A stretch of DNA of 64,000 nucleotides from Dryocosmus kuriphilus (taxonomy: Eukaryota > Arthropoda > Insecta > Hymenoptera > Cynipidae), in NCBI GenBank assembly GCA_038277395.1, contig CM076196.1, positions 96,726,385 to 96,790,384 of the forward strand. The letters run 5' to 3'. The notes beneath the pieces are model-generated. The model was not told the origin of the DNA and did no database searches. It worked only from the letters and a program-made list of their open reading frames with translations. Shown piece by piece: positions 22,136 through 32,900 of the stretch (its first letter is position 1; the number at the start of each line of letters is the position of its first letter). The position numbers and the translations under genes were made by a program.

Positions 22136-22326
22136 TCGTGCTTACATGCTCAGAAGTATCATGACTTCATTCTTCACGGAGCATAAACTGCACAGTTTAG
22201 AGCCCAGAGACTTGCATATTTCTGGTTTAGATTAGAGAGAGAATTGTCCACTTCCAATTTTTATATCCTGCGGAATCTTTTGTGATGAATTTTAATTCCT
22301 CTAGTTCTCAAACTGGCATTTTCGGC

Positions 22327-23402
22327 TACCCCCAATTTACTGTCTTTACCTGATGCTTCAGCCTAGCCAGGGTTAGGGTTTTTAAGACAGTAAAAGCGAT
22401 CCTGTTTTAGGTAACACAAATAATACTTCTTTTATTCCCCTATCATTCACGGTGCTAAACGTGTGAGTGTAGTATGAGTGTGGCGATGGTGTTTTGTAGT
22501 GAATGTGGGATGTTGTGTGTGGTCTCGGTTACAATTTGAAGTGTGACTGGAGTGTGAATGCGGTGATAATGTTAGCGTGGTGTGCGTGAAAGGTGCATGG
22601 GGTGTGTGTGATTTTACTCGCTGCGATTATAATGTTGCGTGGAACGTAGACGGAAGATAGCCCTCTCTCTCTCTCTCTCTCTCTCTCACTCCGGACCCTG
22701 AAATTACAAGGACGGTGCGTGTACATTTCATATGTAGATATATAAATGGCGTTCGGCGACGGGCTTTCGAGATACGCGGCGGATCGAAATAAAATCTTCC
22801 CTCCCCTTTATATTAGATTCGGTACCGTGAGAGAGTTCATTTGGGGATGTGGTCTCTGGTGGCAAAAGAGAACCATAGGAGCACCCATCGGTTAACGTTC
22901 GCGCTAGGATTGGGTGATCATGAGAGCGCCCATCGATCACGAGAACCGTACGCTCTGGTCGGTCGGAAATGTCGGTTTCGGATGGTGAAAGCGAACCATG
23001 GGAGGACCCATGGGTTAACGTACGCGTTAGGTTCGCGTGACGATGAGAGCGCCCATCGATCGGAGAACCGCACGACCTTGTCGGTCGGTGTCCGGACGTC
23101 CTGGTGAACAACAAGCATAGCAGCGCATACCCCCTGCGACTCCCTTGGTCTTCTGCCTACCACAGGAGCGCCTATCGGTAGGGAAAAGGTTTGAGTATTA
23201 CCGGGTGAGAGCTCACCGATCCGCTCGGTGAGTCGCACCCGACTCAACGGCCAACGTTGCGTCGTACAGCTAGTTTTAACACGGTGCTGGTTGAGAACAT
23301 ATCCCCTCTATGGCGGGATTTTATTCTTGCCTGAACTGGGCATGCGCGGTGCCACTCTGTGTGCGCAAAAACGTACGTGTACGAATGTAACCACTCGCCA
23401 CA
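22327..23402 (-). repeat. 3' LTR of the deleted LTR element
   Basis: It matches 25,695-26,622 over most of its length, for example CCCCCAATTTACTGTCTTT, the GTGAGTGTAGT-like stretch, and the pair AACCATGGGAG / CATCGATCACGAGAACCGTA. It is longer by about 150 bases, owing to an expanded (CT)n near 22,662-22,687 and a duplicated block around 22,860-23,060. On the minus strand it starts TGTGGCGAGTGG. The far end stops at TACCCCCAATT without the TGTAAC end of its partner, so it is truncated. Confidence 0.8.
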
Positions 23403-23403
23403 C

Positions 23404-23434
<31 letters not shown>
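23403..23434 (-). other. polypurine-tract position occupied by a G30 homopolymer
   Basis: On the plus strand, CT followed by 30 C residues immediately borders the 3' LTR. On the minus strand this is G30-AG just upstream of TGTGGCG, exactly where the plus-strand primer of an LTR element should lie. The run length may be affected by assembly. Confidence 0.65.
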
Positions 23435-23437
<3 letters not shown>

Positions 23438-23622
23438 TTCGGAGAGCGAAATTTACCGATATGCGAAGTGTAAACAATAATGAGGGCGATAGCCCGAACG
23501 CAATAGTACGGAAGAGTAAAATGAGTTGGATTGTGTTGACGTTAAGAAACTGAGATACAGGATAATGACAGTGAGGATATTTAGCGGAAATGTATATAAT
23601 AATTTAAATTTTACTCTACTCA

Positions 23623-24246
23623 CTAAGAGGGTGACGGCCCGAAGTGAACCTTTTGGTGTGAATCGCATCCTGTAGGTATCTGGAAGGACACTGGGCTTGG
23701 GAACCTGACGATGATCTTAGACCTGACGATCCTTGTTTCCGGCGTGGTAGTGAATGTCTCTGGAGCCATTATTAGTGCTTTTTCCGGTGATTGGATTCTA
23801 GGAAGAATTGCGGGCTCGGACAAACCGGTGGTGGCGGTTTCGGCGGCATCGGTGCTGTTGGCCGGTTCGATGGTCTCGGTGGGTTCGGGTGTCGGATTTG
23901 GATCTTCTGCTGGGACGGGTGCCTGCCATGGGCGGATTTTTGAGTCCGGGCGTTTTATGGGATGTGCTCGGTGAGTTACTGGGCGTATGTTGGTCTGCCC
24001 CTGATGTTTTGCGGTCAGACGGAGCACTTCTCGTCGAACCTTCCCCGTGGTCAACCTCGGTCGGGTCGCCTTACTCCGGAAGACCTGCGATTCCTCCCTC
24101 ATTTCGGAATCCACTTCGCTGGATGGATTCGGATCCTCGTTTTTATAGTTCGGCCCTGTTTCCCGAATCTTCGCGAACCCGTTGATCTCCAGCTTTCGCT
24201 CGAGCTTCACGATCTCGCTCTCGAAGCTGTCCTTCTCACTGGTCAC
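23623..24246 (-). pseudogene. Pro/Thr/Glu-rich frame of the deleted LTR element
   Basis: A 207-residue minus-strand frame. The N-terminal part is a charged, probably helical segment (FESEIVKLERKLEINGFAK). The middle is low complexity (DPNPTPEPTETIEPANSTD). The end is KVHFGPSPS, about 190 bases before the G30 tract. I see no catalytic motif. It may be a gag or post-integrase tail left after the deletion; which one is not clear. Confidence 0.4.
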
Positions 24247-24438
24247 TTAGTTGGACTGTTACTGCCTAGTTGGTCCTTTACGAGGACTGTCGCTCTTCTC
24301 TCAGACTGGCAAGGGCGGTGTGTAGGACTGTCCGATGTGTGTCGCCACTTGGTGTGACTCCCTTTACTTCAGTCGAATGTTATACATCTGTTCGTAGGCA
24401 TTTTTTGTCGGTTATTTTCTCTTCAGGCCTAAGTTCGG

Positions 24439-24783
24439 TTATCGGTACGGGTCCTTCGGAGCAGCAGCTTTCCCTGAGGCGGTGGCGTTTGGTAGGAAGG
24501 CTTTACTTCCATTAATTTGGACGTCTAGGCGTCGAGTGAGCAAGTCGAGTCCTAGAAGTACTTTGTGATTCAGTTTGGGGATAATGGATACGTGGGTATT
24601 TATAGTCCTTCCCATTGATTCTAGAGTCCCGAAGAGGCAATCGTCAAGAGGCGCTTTCGTATCGTCGGCCATGACGGCTAAGGTGTTTTGGCTGTATTGT
24701 TTCCAGCCTTGTGAAAGACAACGCCTGGCAGTGTTCTCTTTAATGTAAGAACATACCAACACTGGTTCTTTTAGTCCCTTCAA
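24439..24783 (-). pseudogene. protease-like region of the deleted LTR element
   Basis: A 114-residue minus-strand frame ending with VSIIPKLNHKVLLGLDLLTR then LDVQINGSKAFLP. The LLGLDLL segment resembles the ILGxDFL motif in the second half of retroviral-type proteases. The DTG-like active site is not visible; the N-terminal half diverges after a frame break near 24,783. The assignment rests on that motif and the position in the element. Confidence 0.45.
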
Positions 24784-25162
24784 TCTTAAGTTTACCGATT
24801 TTTACTGATAAAAAGATTCTGGACTCCTTTGTCGGTGGAACATATCGGGGTAGTTCATCCTCGAGTTCCTCTTTGTGTAGCCCGTAGACCTAAGATACTC
24901 CAGGCATGTTCATGTTCGATTCCTTGAATAAACGGCGGAGAGAAACGAGAAGTTGGCGTTAGGAACTGCACTGATAAGGTGGCACAACACTGTTCACGGA
25001 GGGTAACGGTAGGAGTTTTAAAGTGCACAACACCTGGGGTGGCTCGAAAGAAAATGTTCACAGTTTACCGTGGAATATTCACATCACTGGGTGGTATAAT
25101 GTTCACGGCACTCGGTGATATAATGTTCACGGCACAAGTTGAACGACCAATCCGTGTCAGAA

Positions 25163-25566
25163 ATTTTTAGTGCTAGTTAAGTCTACTTGTGACTCGCGGT
25201 TACCAAAATCGAGCGGTTCGGTTCAGCGATATCTGAACGGATAAACACTTGCGGCACTTGTGGTCACTTGAAGAAACTTAAATCGGAGAGCGGTCAAAAT
25301 TTTTAGTTCTAGTTAATTCTACTTGTGACTCGTGGTTAACAAAAGCGGGCGGTTTGTTTCAGCGGCATATGAACGCATAAATACTGGCGGTACTTGTGGT
25401 CACTTGAAGAGATTTAAATCGGAGAGCGGTCAAGATTTTTAGTTCTAGTTAAGTCTACTTGTGACTCGCGGTTACCAAAAGCGGGAGGTTCGGTTCAGCG
25501 GTATCTGAATGGATAAAAACTGGCGGCACTGTGGTCACTTGAAGAGATTTACTTCCGAGAGCGGTG
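25163..25566 (-). repeat. three tandem 136-bp repeats in the LTR element leader
   Basis: Units start near 25,163, 25,299 and 25,435, each beginning ATTTTTAG-x-x-CTAGTTAA and ending TTGAAGA-x-ATTTA-x-x-TC-GAGAGCGGT. They lie between the primer-binding-like site and the protease-like frame. Shorter repeats (TATAATGTTCACGGCAC twice, 25,097-25,137) occur just beyond. Copies are similar but not identical. Confidence 0.85.
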
Positions 25567-25679
25567 TAGCGGATTCTAGCTGAGCAGAGCTGCGGCCTCT
25601 TTCGAGAAGTTGGCTGAACAATTGTGGGATGATATGCTGTAAAGGAGGGGAGTGCCTCCGTTCCTATAAAAAGTCAAAA

Positions 25680-25694
25680 CCTGTTCGGACCCCA
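25680..25694 (-). other. candidate tRNA primer-binding site
   Basis: On the minus strand the 5' LTR ends ...GTTACA and is followed at once by TGGGGTCCGAACAGG. It starts with TGG, the complement of a tRNA CCA end, directly after the LTR as expected. I cannot assign the tRNA species. Confidence 0.55.
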
Positions 25695-26622
25695 TGTAAC
25701 GATCTGTTTTATACCCCCAATTTACTGTCTTTACCAGATGCTTCTGCCTAGCCAGGGTTAGGGTTTTTAAGACAGTAAAAACGATCTTTTTCTAGGTAAC
25801 ACAAATAATACTTTAGTTATTTCCCTATCATTGACAGTGCTAAACGCGTGAGTGTAGTGTGAGTGTGACGATGGTGTTTTATAGTGCGTGTGGAATATTG
25901 TATGTGGTCTCGGTTGTACTTTTAAGTGTGACTGCAATGTGGATGCGGTGATAATGTTAGCGCGGCGTGCGTGAAAGTTGTATAGGGTGTGTGTGACTTT
26001 ACTCGCTGTGGTTATAATGTTGCTCTCTTTTTCCGGAACCTGAAATTACAAAGACGGTGCGTGTGCATTTGATATATTCGGCGACGGGCTTTAGAGACAC
26101 GCGGCGGATCGAAATAAAACTTGTCCTCCCCTTTATATTAGATTCGGTAAGGTGGGAGAGGTCAGTCGGCGATGACCGTCTCTGGTGGCGAAAGTAAACC
26201 ATGGGAGCACCCATCGGTTAACGTTCGCGCTAGTTCCGCGTGACCATGGGAGCGCCCATCGATCACGAGAACCGTACGCCCTGGTCGGTCGGTGTCCGGT
26301 CGTCCTGGGGAATAGCAAGCATAGGACCACCTACCTTATGCGATTCTCTCGGTCTTCTGCCTACCATAGGAGTGCCTATCGGTAGGGAGAAGACTTGAGT
26401 ATCACCGGGTGAGAGCTCATCAATCCGCTCGGTGAGTCGCACCCGACTCAACTGCCAATTTTGCGTCGTGCAGCTAGTTTTAACGAACGGTGCTGGTTGA
26501 CGGTTCGTGTTGGGACACATCCCTTCTATGGCGCGCGCTTCTATGGTTGCCCGAACTCAGCGTGCGCCGTGACACTCTGTGTGCGCAAGAACGTACGTGT
26601 GCGAGTGTAACCACTCGTCACA
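25695..26622 (-). repeat. 5' LTR of the deleted LTR element (928 bp)
   Basis: On the minus strand it starts TGTGACGAGTGG at 26,622 and ends ATCGTTACA at 25,695, giving the usual TG...CA ends. It pairs with 22,327-23,402. It has internal short repeats around ACCATGGGAGC and CATCGATCACGAG. No TATA box was assigned. Confidence 0.8.
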
Positions 26623-26958
26623 GATTGTATTGCAGGAACGGATGGTCCGTTCGCCAGAGGTTGTTTTTTTCCCTCTTGTTAGAGAAGAGATTCAAAGACA
26701 CTTTTGCGCAAATAGGACACTTGATCTCTTGCATACTGAGGTGTTGTTGTATGAGCATGTTCCGGGTGCATATCAACCCAACGCTTATACAGCCTGCGCA
26801 TGTATCCTCTTTGCGCCGGTGAGCTTCCCTGCCAACTAAGAAGACCGGTTGTGGGTGGCACTGCGCATTAGAGTTCTCATAACCGAAATATTTATTGTGA
26901 GGGCTTAACCCAACAGGACATTGCTAACTGCGAGAGGTTAAGCAACCGAGCGATGGGG

Positions 26959-26989
<31 letters not shown>

Positions 26990-27429
26990 TTACACACCTC
27001 CTAGCTTGAATAGACATGACTCGATACTTCGCTACTAAACTCGGTTGCGAACGCGGCAAGTGCTTAGTAGTTTCGTTGGTGTCGTTTGTGTATTCGTCAA
27101 ATAAATAAAATAATCCTGCTCTAGATCATAAAGTATCGCATGTTTTGCTCAGGCATAAAGGGATACCTGAAGTAGGAAATGTTATTTTGAATTGAAGATG
27201 CCCTTTTTTAAGTAGAATTATCAGAGGCGTTTTTCCTCAATTCTTATTAGTCAATTAAAAAAGTTTCAACCAGTGCTTATCCCAGGTGCCAAGGGGGCAC
27301 AAGCACTCCCTTTAAAAAGAATCAAAGGCGTACTTTGGAATAGAAACCAAAGAATTCGCCCAGGTTTATGAACTGGCATCTTAGACAAGCGATTTTTATA
27401 TTAAATACAACATGTGGAGTAAAAGTCAA
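26623..27429. other. unassigned sequence with an ORF and an (ATT)n tract
   Basis: A plus-strand frame to 26,839 reads VLLYEHVPGAYQPNAYTACA, a Tyr-rich stretch that looks protein-coding, but I do not recognise it. It may be a fragment of another repeat family. An (ATT)n tract lies at 26,964-26,989. From 27,000 to 27,429 I see no gene, RNA or repeat, only AT-rich DNA with a short GGTGCC-AAGG-GGCAC hairpin near 27,287. Confidence 0.35.
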
Positions 27430-29265
27430 TAAACATAAAAATATATAACGTGGCGTTGTCAATCATTTTTCGTGTACCCGGGTTTGCCTTGATTACAGAA
27501 GATGGTTAGCTGCTATCATTGTCAACGCCCAGAAAACTTCGAATGATGCGCCAAGTGTTCAGCAGTATCGCCTTTTGTATGAGATGTAAAAATTTCCCAG
27601 CTCCCAGGTCTTCCAAGTGCATGATGGACCTCGCGTGAACGTTCCTTGTGGAGGAGATCACAACCGGGTGAAGAATGACCTCCTTCACCCTTCACACGGC
27701 TATGATCTCTTGCCTCAACTCCACATATTTCTGGATCTTCTCAGCATATCGAAGCTGAATGTGGTTTTCAAGGAAGCACAAATGGCAATAAGTCCTGTCC
27801 TAGTAGAGGAGTTGTTGTTTGTTCTCTAACACTCTTATTCGGGAGTATTCGTAAGAAGGCTTACACTCCTTTACTAAGCCAAGATTTAGAACATTCTGTT
27901 GGGGGATAATCCCAGCAGCATCATTGTGTCTATTGGTGTATTCCTGCGAGGCAAGCATCGTGCAGCTATCAATGATGTGCTCGATTGTCTCATTTATATT
28001 TCCACATAGACGGCACTTATAAATAACGACTTCAATACTGAGGATGTGCACTTGATAGTTTCTGGTATTAATTACCCCATTTTGGATATCTATAATAAAC
28101 CCCTCCGTTTCCGGAAAGAGTTCGCCTCGCTTTATCCAGAGATTTGAAGCCTCGGTATCCACGCATGGAAAATCTAATGTTTCGGTGTGCTCTTGCTCCA
28201 ACTGCTTGCCTCGACATCGAGCATTAAGATGTTTAACAGTTAGTTGACCAATTTTTTGATAATCGGTAGCCGCAAGCTACAGAGGAGTATATAGTAGGGT
28301 AGGTCGAAAAAAAATTTATGAATCAGACTTCACTCCGGCGCGAAAAGTAGCACATTGGAACCCTAAAAAAGTATAGTTATTTTTATATATATATATCTAT
28401 ATGACAGGAAAATTATTTTCGGTATTTAAGAGTATTCTAGTTATAAAAATACGATAGAAAAAAAATTCACAAGTCAAAGAAATAATAATGTCATAACATT
28501 TCAAAATTTTTTCCGGTGTTTCCAATTCTGATTCGTTTGACGTGTAAATTTTTTTCTAGTGTATTTTTATAACTAGAATGCTCTTAAATACCGAAAATAA
28601 TTTGCCTGTTATGTACATAGGCGTTAGAATTTAAAAATTTATTTTAGGTGTAAATTAAGCTGTAGTTATCTCGTAGGGAATAATTTTTTTAAATCTGTCA
28701 AAAATTGAGAAGAGTTTTCTCACCTTCTTGAATGTAAAAAGATTGCAAACCAAGAAAAATTGTGAATCCCTGAAAAACAAGAAATTTTTCAAACATATTT
28801 TTCGAGCGCACGTAGCCAAGACACATATATATCGACTTCAAATTAACTGTACTTTTTTAAGGTCCCAATGTGACACTTCTCTGCGTAGAAATGATGTCTG
28901 ATACCTAAATTATTTATTTTCGACCCACCCTGGTATATAGTTCTACTCTACAGATGCGTTCGAAGAGCGGGATATTCGTCTTGTTTTTGAAGTATTCGCA
29001 GAGCATTGTAACCTGGGAATCACAAGGCCGTGGAGCATCCAAAACCCCTCTGCCTCCAAGCTTGTGTGGCAGAAATGTTCTCTTCACGACCGTCCTTTCG
29101 TAATGCATCAGATGTTAAGACATTTTCACGCGGATGATTCTGTTCAGAGCTTCAGGGTCAGTTTTAGACCACGATATTATCCGAAAAGAGTATGTTAGGA
29201 GAGGAATTGTAAAGGTGTTAATTTACTTTGTGAAAAAGGAGTCTTAAATGCCTCTTTTATTTCTA
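27430..29265 (-). pseudogene. R4-like LINE family A, second copy (3' half), split by a MITE
   Basis: The 3' end (27,430-27,560) matches 13,500-13,640, sharing ACGTGGCGTT and TTAGCTGCTATCATTGT. The minus-strand frame 28,201-27,800 (133 residues) holds the finger CRLCGNINETIEHIIDSC and HNDAAGIIPQQ. The frame 29,108-28,914 (RTFLPHKLGGRGVLDAPR) and the sequence to about 29,265 give the thumb region. A 638-bp MITE (28,295-28,932) separates the two parts. No RT core is present, so this copy is 5'-truncated. Confidence 0.78.
28295..28932. mobile_element. 638-bp MITE with 8-bp target duplication GTATATAG
   Basis: GTATATAG is repeated exactly at 28,287-28,294 and 28,933-28,940. The ends are inverted copies: TAGGGTAGGTCGAAAA on the left, CAGGGTGGGTCGAAAA on the right (minus). 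Matches extend inwards for about 100 bases (ACATTGG-x-x-CC-x-TAAAAAAGTA). An internal second inverted repeat of about 75 bp per arm (28,401-28,475 and 28,540-28,612; TTATTTTCGGTATTTAAGAG) forms a further hairpin. An 8-bp duplication and CAGGG ends suit a hAT-type MITE; there is no coding capacity. Confidence 0.88.
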
Positions 29266-29655
29266 AAACCACATTTATCGAGAAGGCCACAACACCCACT
29301 TTTGAAAGTCTCTTCTCCTAGCCGTTAGAAGCACAGTCCAAAACTTCTTTCCACACTAAATGCCCCCCTTCCTGCGCCGAGGGCTATAAGCTTGTGATAG
29401 ATCCAATAAAATGTGCCTCTTACACATTAACTGAGTTTTTCTTCCTTCCAAGGTAAATTTTAATTAATCAGTTTACACTGTGTTATGGAATGAGTCATGC
29501 ACTATAAGATCCTGTAATTGAAATTTTGTTTATATGAAAGAAAACCAGTGGTTTTCTCGGAACGGCATATTTGTTATCTTTTTGTGAATTTTTTATCTTC
29601 TCAAAGTGCATATATGAATGTATTATGTAATTATAAAATTACATTAATTTTTCAG
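29266..29655. other. presumed KANK intron sequence without features
   Basis: Between the LINE fragment and the first KANK exon I see no gene, only AT-rich DNA and the acceptor side of the intron, ending in a T-rich stretch and CAG at 29,653-29,655. Any upstream KANK exons (for example the KN motif) are not recognisable in the window. Confidence 0.5.
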
Positions 29656-29736
29656 AATATTAGAGAGCAAATGGCGGCTTCTTTGGAAAGGATGAAAGAA
29701 TTGGAACAACAAGTGAAAGCAATACCGATGTTGCAG
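29656..29736 (+). CDS. Kank: KANK homologue, coiled-coil exon
   Basis: An 81-bp, phase-0 exon of 27 codons between TTTTTCAG and GTAAGA. It encodes NIREQMAASLERMKELEQQV followed by KAIPMLQ. This heptad-patterned segment resembles the coiled coil of KN-motif and ankyrin-repeat (KANK) proteins. In other animals those proteins sit at the cell cortex and focal adhesions, bind liprin and kinesin partners, and control actin and microtubule capture. The next exon at 34,693 continues the same coiled coil in frame, which strongly supports the model. Identification is from memory of family sequences, not a search. Confidence 0.85.
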
Positions 29737-29930
29737 GTAAGATAATACACATTAAACTGAAATTATTCTGTATATATCTATCTATATTGTAAAAAGATCT
29801 CGCCGCCGCCACTATGTCAAGAATCCCCCATGGAGTCACGTGACCCCATTTTTCGGGCGTATAGTCATGGGGGTCACGCAACCCTATTGGGGTTAGGTGC
29901 GCTAAACGCGCAGTGGGACATAACCCCCTT

Positions 29931-32900
29931 GTATATATACCGTAAGAATGATTAAGCCTTGGTCATAGATTTGATGTATGTATAAAAAATGGCGGCAAAT
30001 GAAACCAATAATGAAAGGCATTTTTGAACTGTAGGCTTTTCATTGGTCGCCGCCATGATGAATTGACATAAGTGAAATAAGAATTTAATTTAAATAGTTG
30101 GAGTCGTATGGAGTCGAGAATGTTAGGTAAGTATTTACAGTATTACAGTAATTACAATCGCACCACGACCGACTTCAGCCTGTTGGGGGTGTGATACGTA
30201 CGGGGCCGTTTCTGAGAAGGTGGCTTGTGCTTCCTAGCGACGGGTGACCGGGGAAGGGGGTGCCTGAACACCCAGATGAGAATCCGTCGTTTCCGAGGCG
30301 AATACTTCCAGGAAGTCCTTTGAGAGGAAGAACCTTTACGAGATCTCTCAGGGGGCCCCCTAGATCTAGGCAAGAGTATTGATCCTTGGGTTGAGTTTCT
30401 AGCGAGCGGTAGTCAGATTTTTCCGCCCCTCGGGATCCTGGTGATTAACGGCCCAGTGGATGTCCTGCCACAATTGACGGAGCCGCTCTTTGACGGGGAT
30501 TCGGAAACTGGGCCCCTCGTCTTTCGGGATAGATGATATTGTTCTCTTTTCCTGGGCTGGATTCGGAGGTCTAGTCGGAGGAGCCTTCCCGGCTAAGTTC
30601 CTGTCTTAAGTGTAAAAAGAATTGCTATAGTGCTGAGGAAAGACCTCGATAGGGGGGCCCGAAGTTTAGGATCTCGTCCTCTGAGTGGGCGGTTTCATCA
30701 ATTTTCCCGAGGGTACACTCTAAAGAGCTTGTAAATGGTGAAATGGCCGGCAGTGAAGTGTGGGACATTCGGCCCAGTATCCACTTCGCTGTCTCTTCCT
30801 GTGGGGCAAAGGTTAGTGACTCAGAGAGGGGCTCCATAATGGGGATGCATCCTCTTCGAATCCCTCTCCGGAATAAGGATTTTCTCAAAGTGAGATCCAG
30901 GTCACCTATATCCGCACCTCGCCTCGAGTTCCGGTTAAACCACTCTCTCCTCTATCTCCAGGAATCGGTGGATCAATCCGGGAAAAGGACGAAGAAGGGT
31001 CAACACAAGAGAAGGACAGGCCAACGTCGGAACGCTGTAAAAGGGTCCAGGACCCATTGCTAGTTTGGTTTACTGGTAAAATATCTTCCTGTGCGGAAAA
31101 AAGCACCCAGCGCTTATCGATAGTTTATGTTAAGGGAAAAAGGTCCTCTTGCGCGGAAAAGGACCAGATGATTAACGTTGGTTTGTTTTAAGGGAAAAAA
31201 TCCTCCTGCGGGGAAGAGGACCCGGAAGTTTAGGTTTCTTTATATTAATGGAAAAGATCCTCCTACGCGGAAAGTGACCCGATGGTTGGCGAAAGTTTTA
31301 CTGGTAAAAGATCCTTCTGCGCGGAAAAGGACCCGAAAGTAAGGAAGCGATGATTAACGAGAGTTTGGTTCACTGGTAAAAGATCCTGATGCACGGAAAA
31401 GGACCCGGGAGTTGGAATTGCGCTGTAATGAAAGGGAAAAGGTATTTACTAGACTTGTTCGGGTGACTTGTTCGGTCACATAGACGGTCCGTGAACGACT
31501 GAATCAGAGAGCAGGCTCCTAAAGCAACTAAAGCCCTCGAGGGCGGCGCAAATTCGGCGGTTACAGGCACACGTCGCTCCACGTTGGACACCGGGGAGTT
31601 ACCGGCTACCGCGTCGATGATTACAGAGTCTGGGGGTCGCACGAGGAGATTCGGTCGACGTCAACTCGTCGAGCTTCGGGATGGTACTGCGGAGCGGAGC
31701 TGGCAGCGAAAATCGGGTGGCGGTGGAAAATCTTCCACCGGGCATCAGTGAACGCTCGTCCGCTCACGCCGGACTCCGAGAAGTTACTGATTTCTGCGTC
31801 GAAGCACTGTCACTGGATTGTCTCATCAAGCGCTCAGTGCCCCGTTTGCGGAGTGGGAGGCTAGAGGCTCGGATTGGCTGAACGCCCGTAAGGCCACGCA
31901 GCCGGGTACGTTATTGCCGCACGCACGGTTGATCGGTCAATTCTCGGAATTTCTTTATAGCCGATTCTCCTGTCTAACCAACCTTTTCGGGGAATTATGC
32001 ATCAGGCTGGAAAATCGGGTAAAAATTTCACGGATCCGAGATGATCGATTTAACCACGCACGTCGAAACAGGACAGAATTGAATCGTGGGCGTTTAACCG
32101 GAACCATAATTGATCTATAATCCTGGGTGCCTCTGGCACGATCTTAATTCTTCTTTAAAGGGCCTCAACTAACCGTTATGTATTTACACTAAACGGCGAA
32201 TATGGCACATAAGATATGCGCGAACGTGACTAATCTAAACCTAAGTTATGGTTACCTGAAACTAGATTAAGATTAATTAGCAAAACCATACTATTACGGG
32301 GTTACAGAAAGTACTAAAAAAAATTTACATGCTAAATGGTCCGGTCCAAAATTGCTCTTTCTTTGTTTCGGACCATCCCAGGGTGAATTAACACCGAGTA
32401 GATTAAATACTTTCTTAAGGCGCGACTTAAGTTAACCTATTGTACGAAATAGCACAAATTGGAGGAATGACTGACGCTAAATTTTAAGGCGAAATATCGT
32501 TGAGCGGCTTGAATTATCTTTTGCATGAAATATCACAATTTTGCGGAGAGTATTGTCCGAATGACTCACCGGAAATTTCAAGGCGACGTATCATTGCGTA
32601 ACTTAGAAAAATGCGGGTCATGTACTTAGTGAACTCGGTAGCTGGGGTTCTTATTTTAAACCTAAAATTAGTTAGCATTATTTACATAGATCCGCTGTCT
32701 TCTTTCCCTCGATGGTTCCCCTTACTCTTGGTAAGAGGAATGGTTCCATCGTGGTCGAAGGTCGTAGCAAAAATGATCCCTCGGAGCCGCTTCCGGCAGA
32801 GTGATGGAGGTCCAATGGGGTCTACCACGTTTCCTCCTTGGCTGCTCGAAGGTAATCTTGCGAGGCCGGCCACGTTACCTTTGTGGTGGCTCGGTGATGC

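Larger units (their letters stand above)
19735..22235 (-). mobile_element. R4-like LINE family B, decayed copy
   Basis: Minus-strand order from about 22,235 to 19,735: N-terminal basic region, RT, a deletion, post-RT region, Cys-His finger, endonuclease core and the VIG-LGG/MQKAV-type end. Compared with the plus-strand fragment at 18,190-19,402, about 200 bases are missing between GLDKRACVH (near 21,000) and IWASELSG (near 20,950). Family B differs from family A in sequence but has the same architecture. Confidence 0.8.
22327..26622 (-). mobile_element. LTR retrotransposon with apparent polymerase deletion
   Basis: Two direct repeats (22,327-23,402 and 25,695-26,622) flank about 2.3 kb. On the minus strand the order is 5' LTR, primer-binding-like site, a leader with tandem repeats, a protease-like frame, a Pro/Thr/Glu-rich frame, a G-homopolymer in the polypurine-tract position and the 3' LTR. 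I find no RT, RNase H or integrase motif, so the element looks like a deletion derivative dependent on others. LTR ends fit TG...CA for the 5' LTR; the 3' LTR lacks about 17-30 bases at its far end. Confidence 0.75.

Noticed and set aside
23228..23553. Open frames with poly-Pro or poly-Gly runs
   Set aside because: Produced by the C30/G30 homopolymer at the polypurine tract and different on each frame; no coding signal.
22327..26622. Retroviral envelope gene in the deleted LTR element
   Set aside because: Neither remaining frame shows a signal peptide, fusion peptide or membrane anchor, and the space is too short.
26900..26960. 5S rRNA-like phrase GGTTAAGCAACCGAGCG
   Set aside because: Only a short internal phrase resembles 5S rRNA; the conserved promoter boxes and the rest of the gene are absent.
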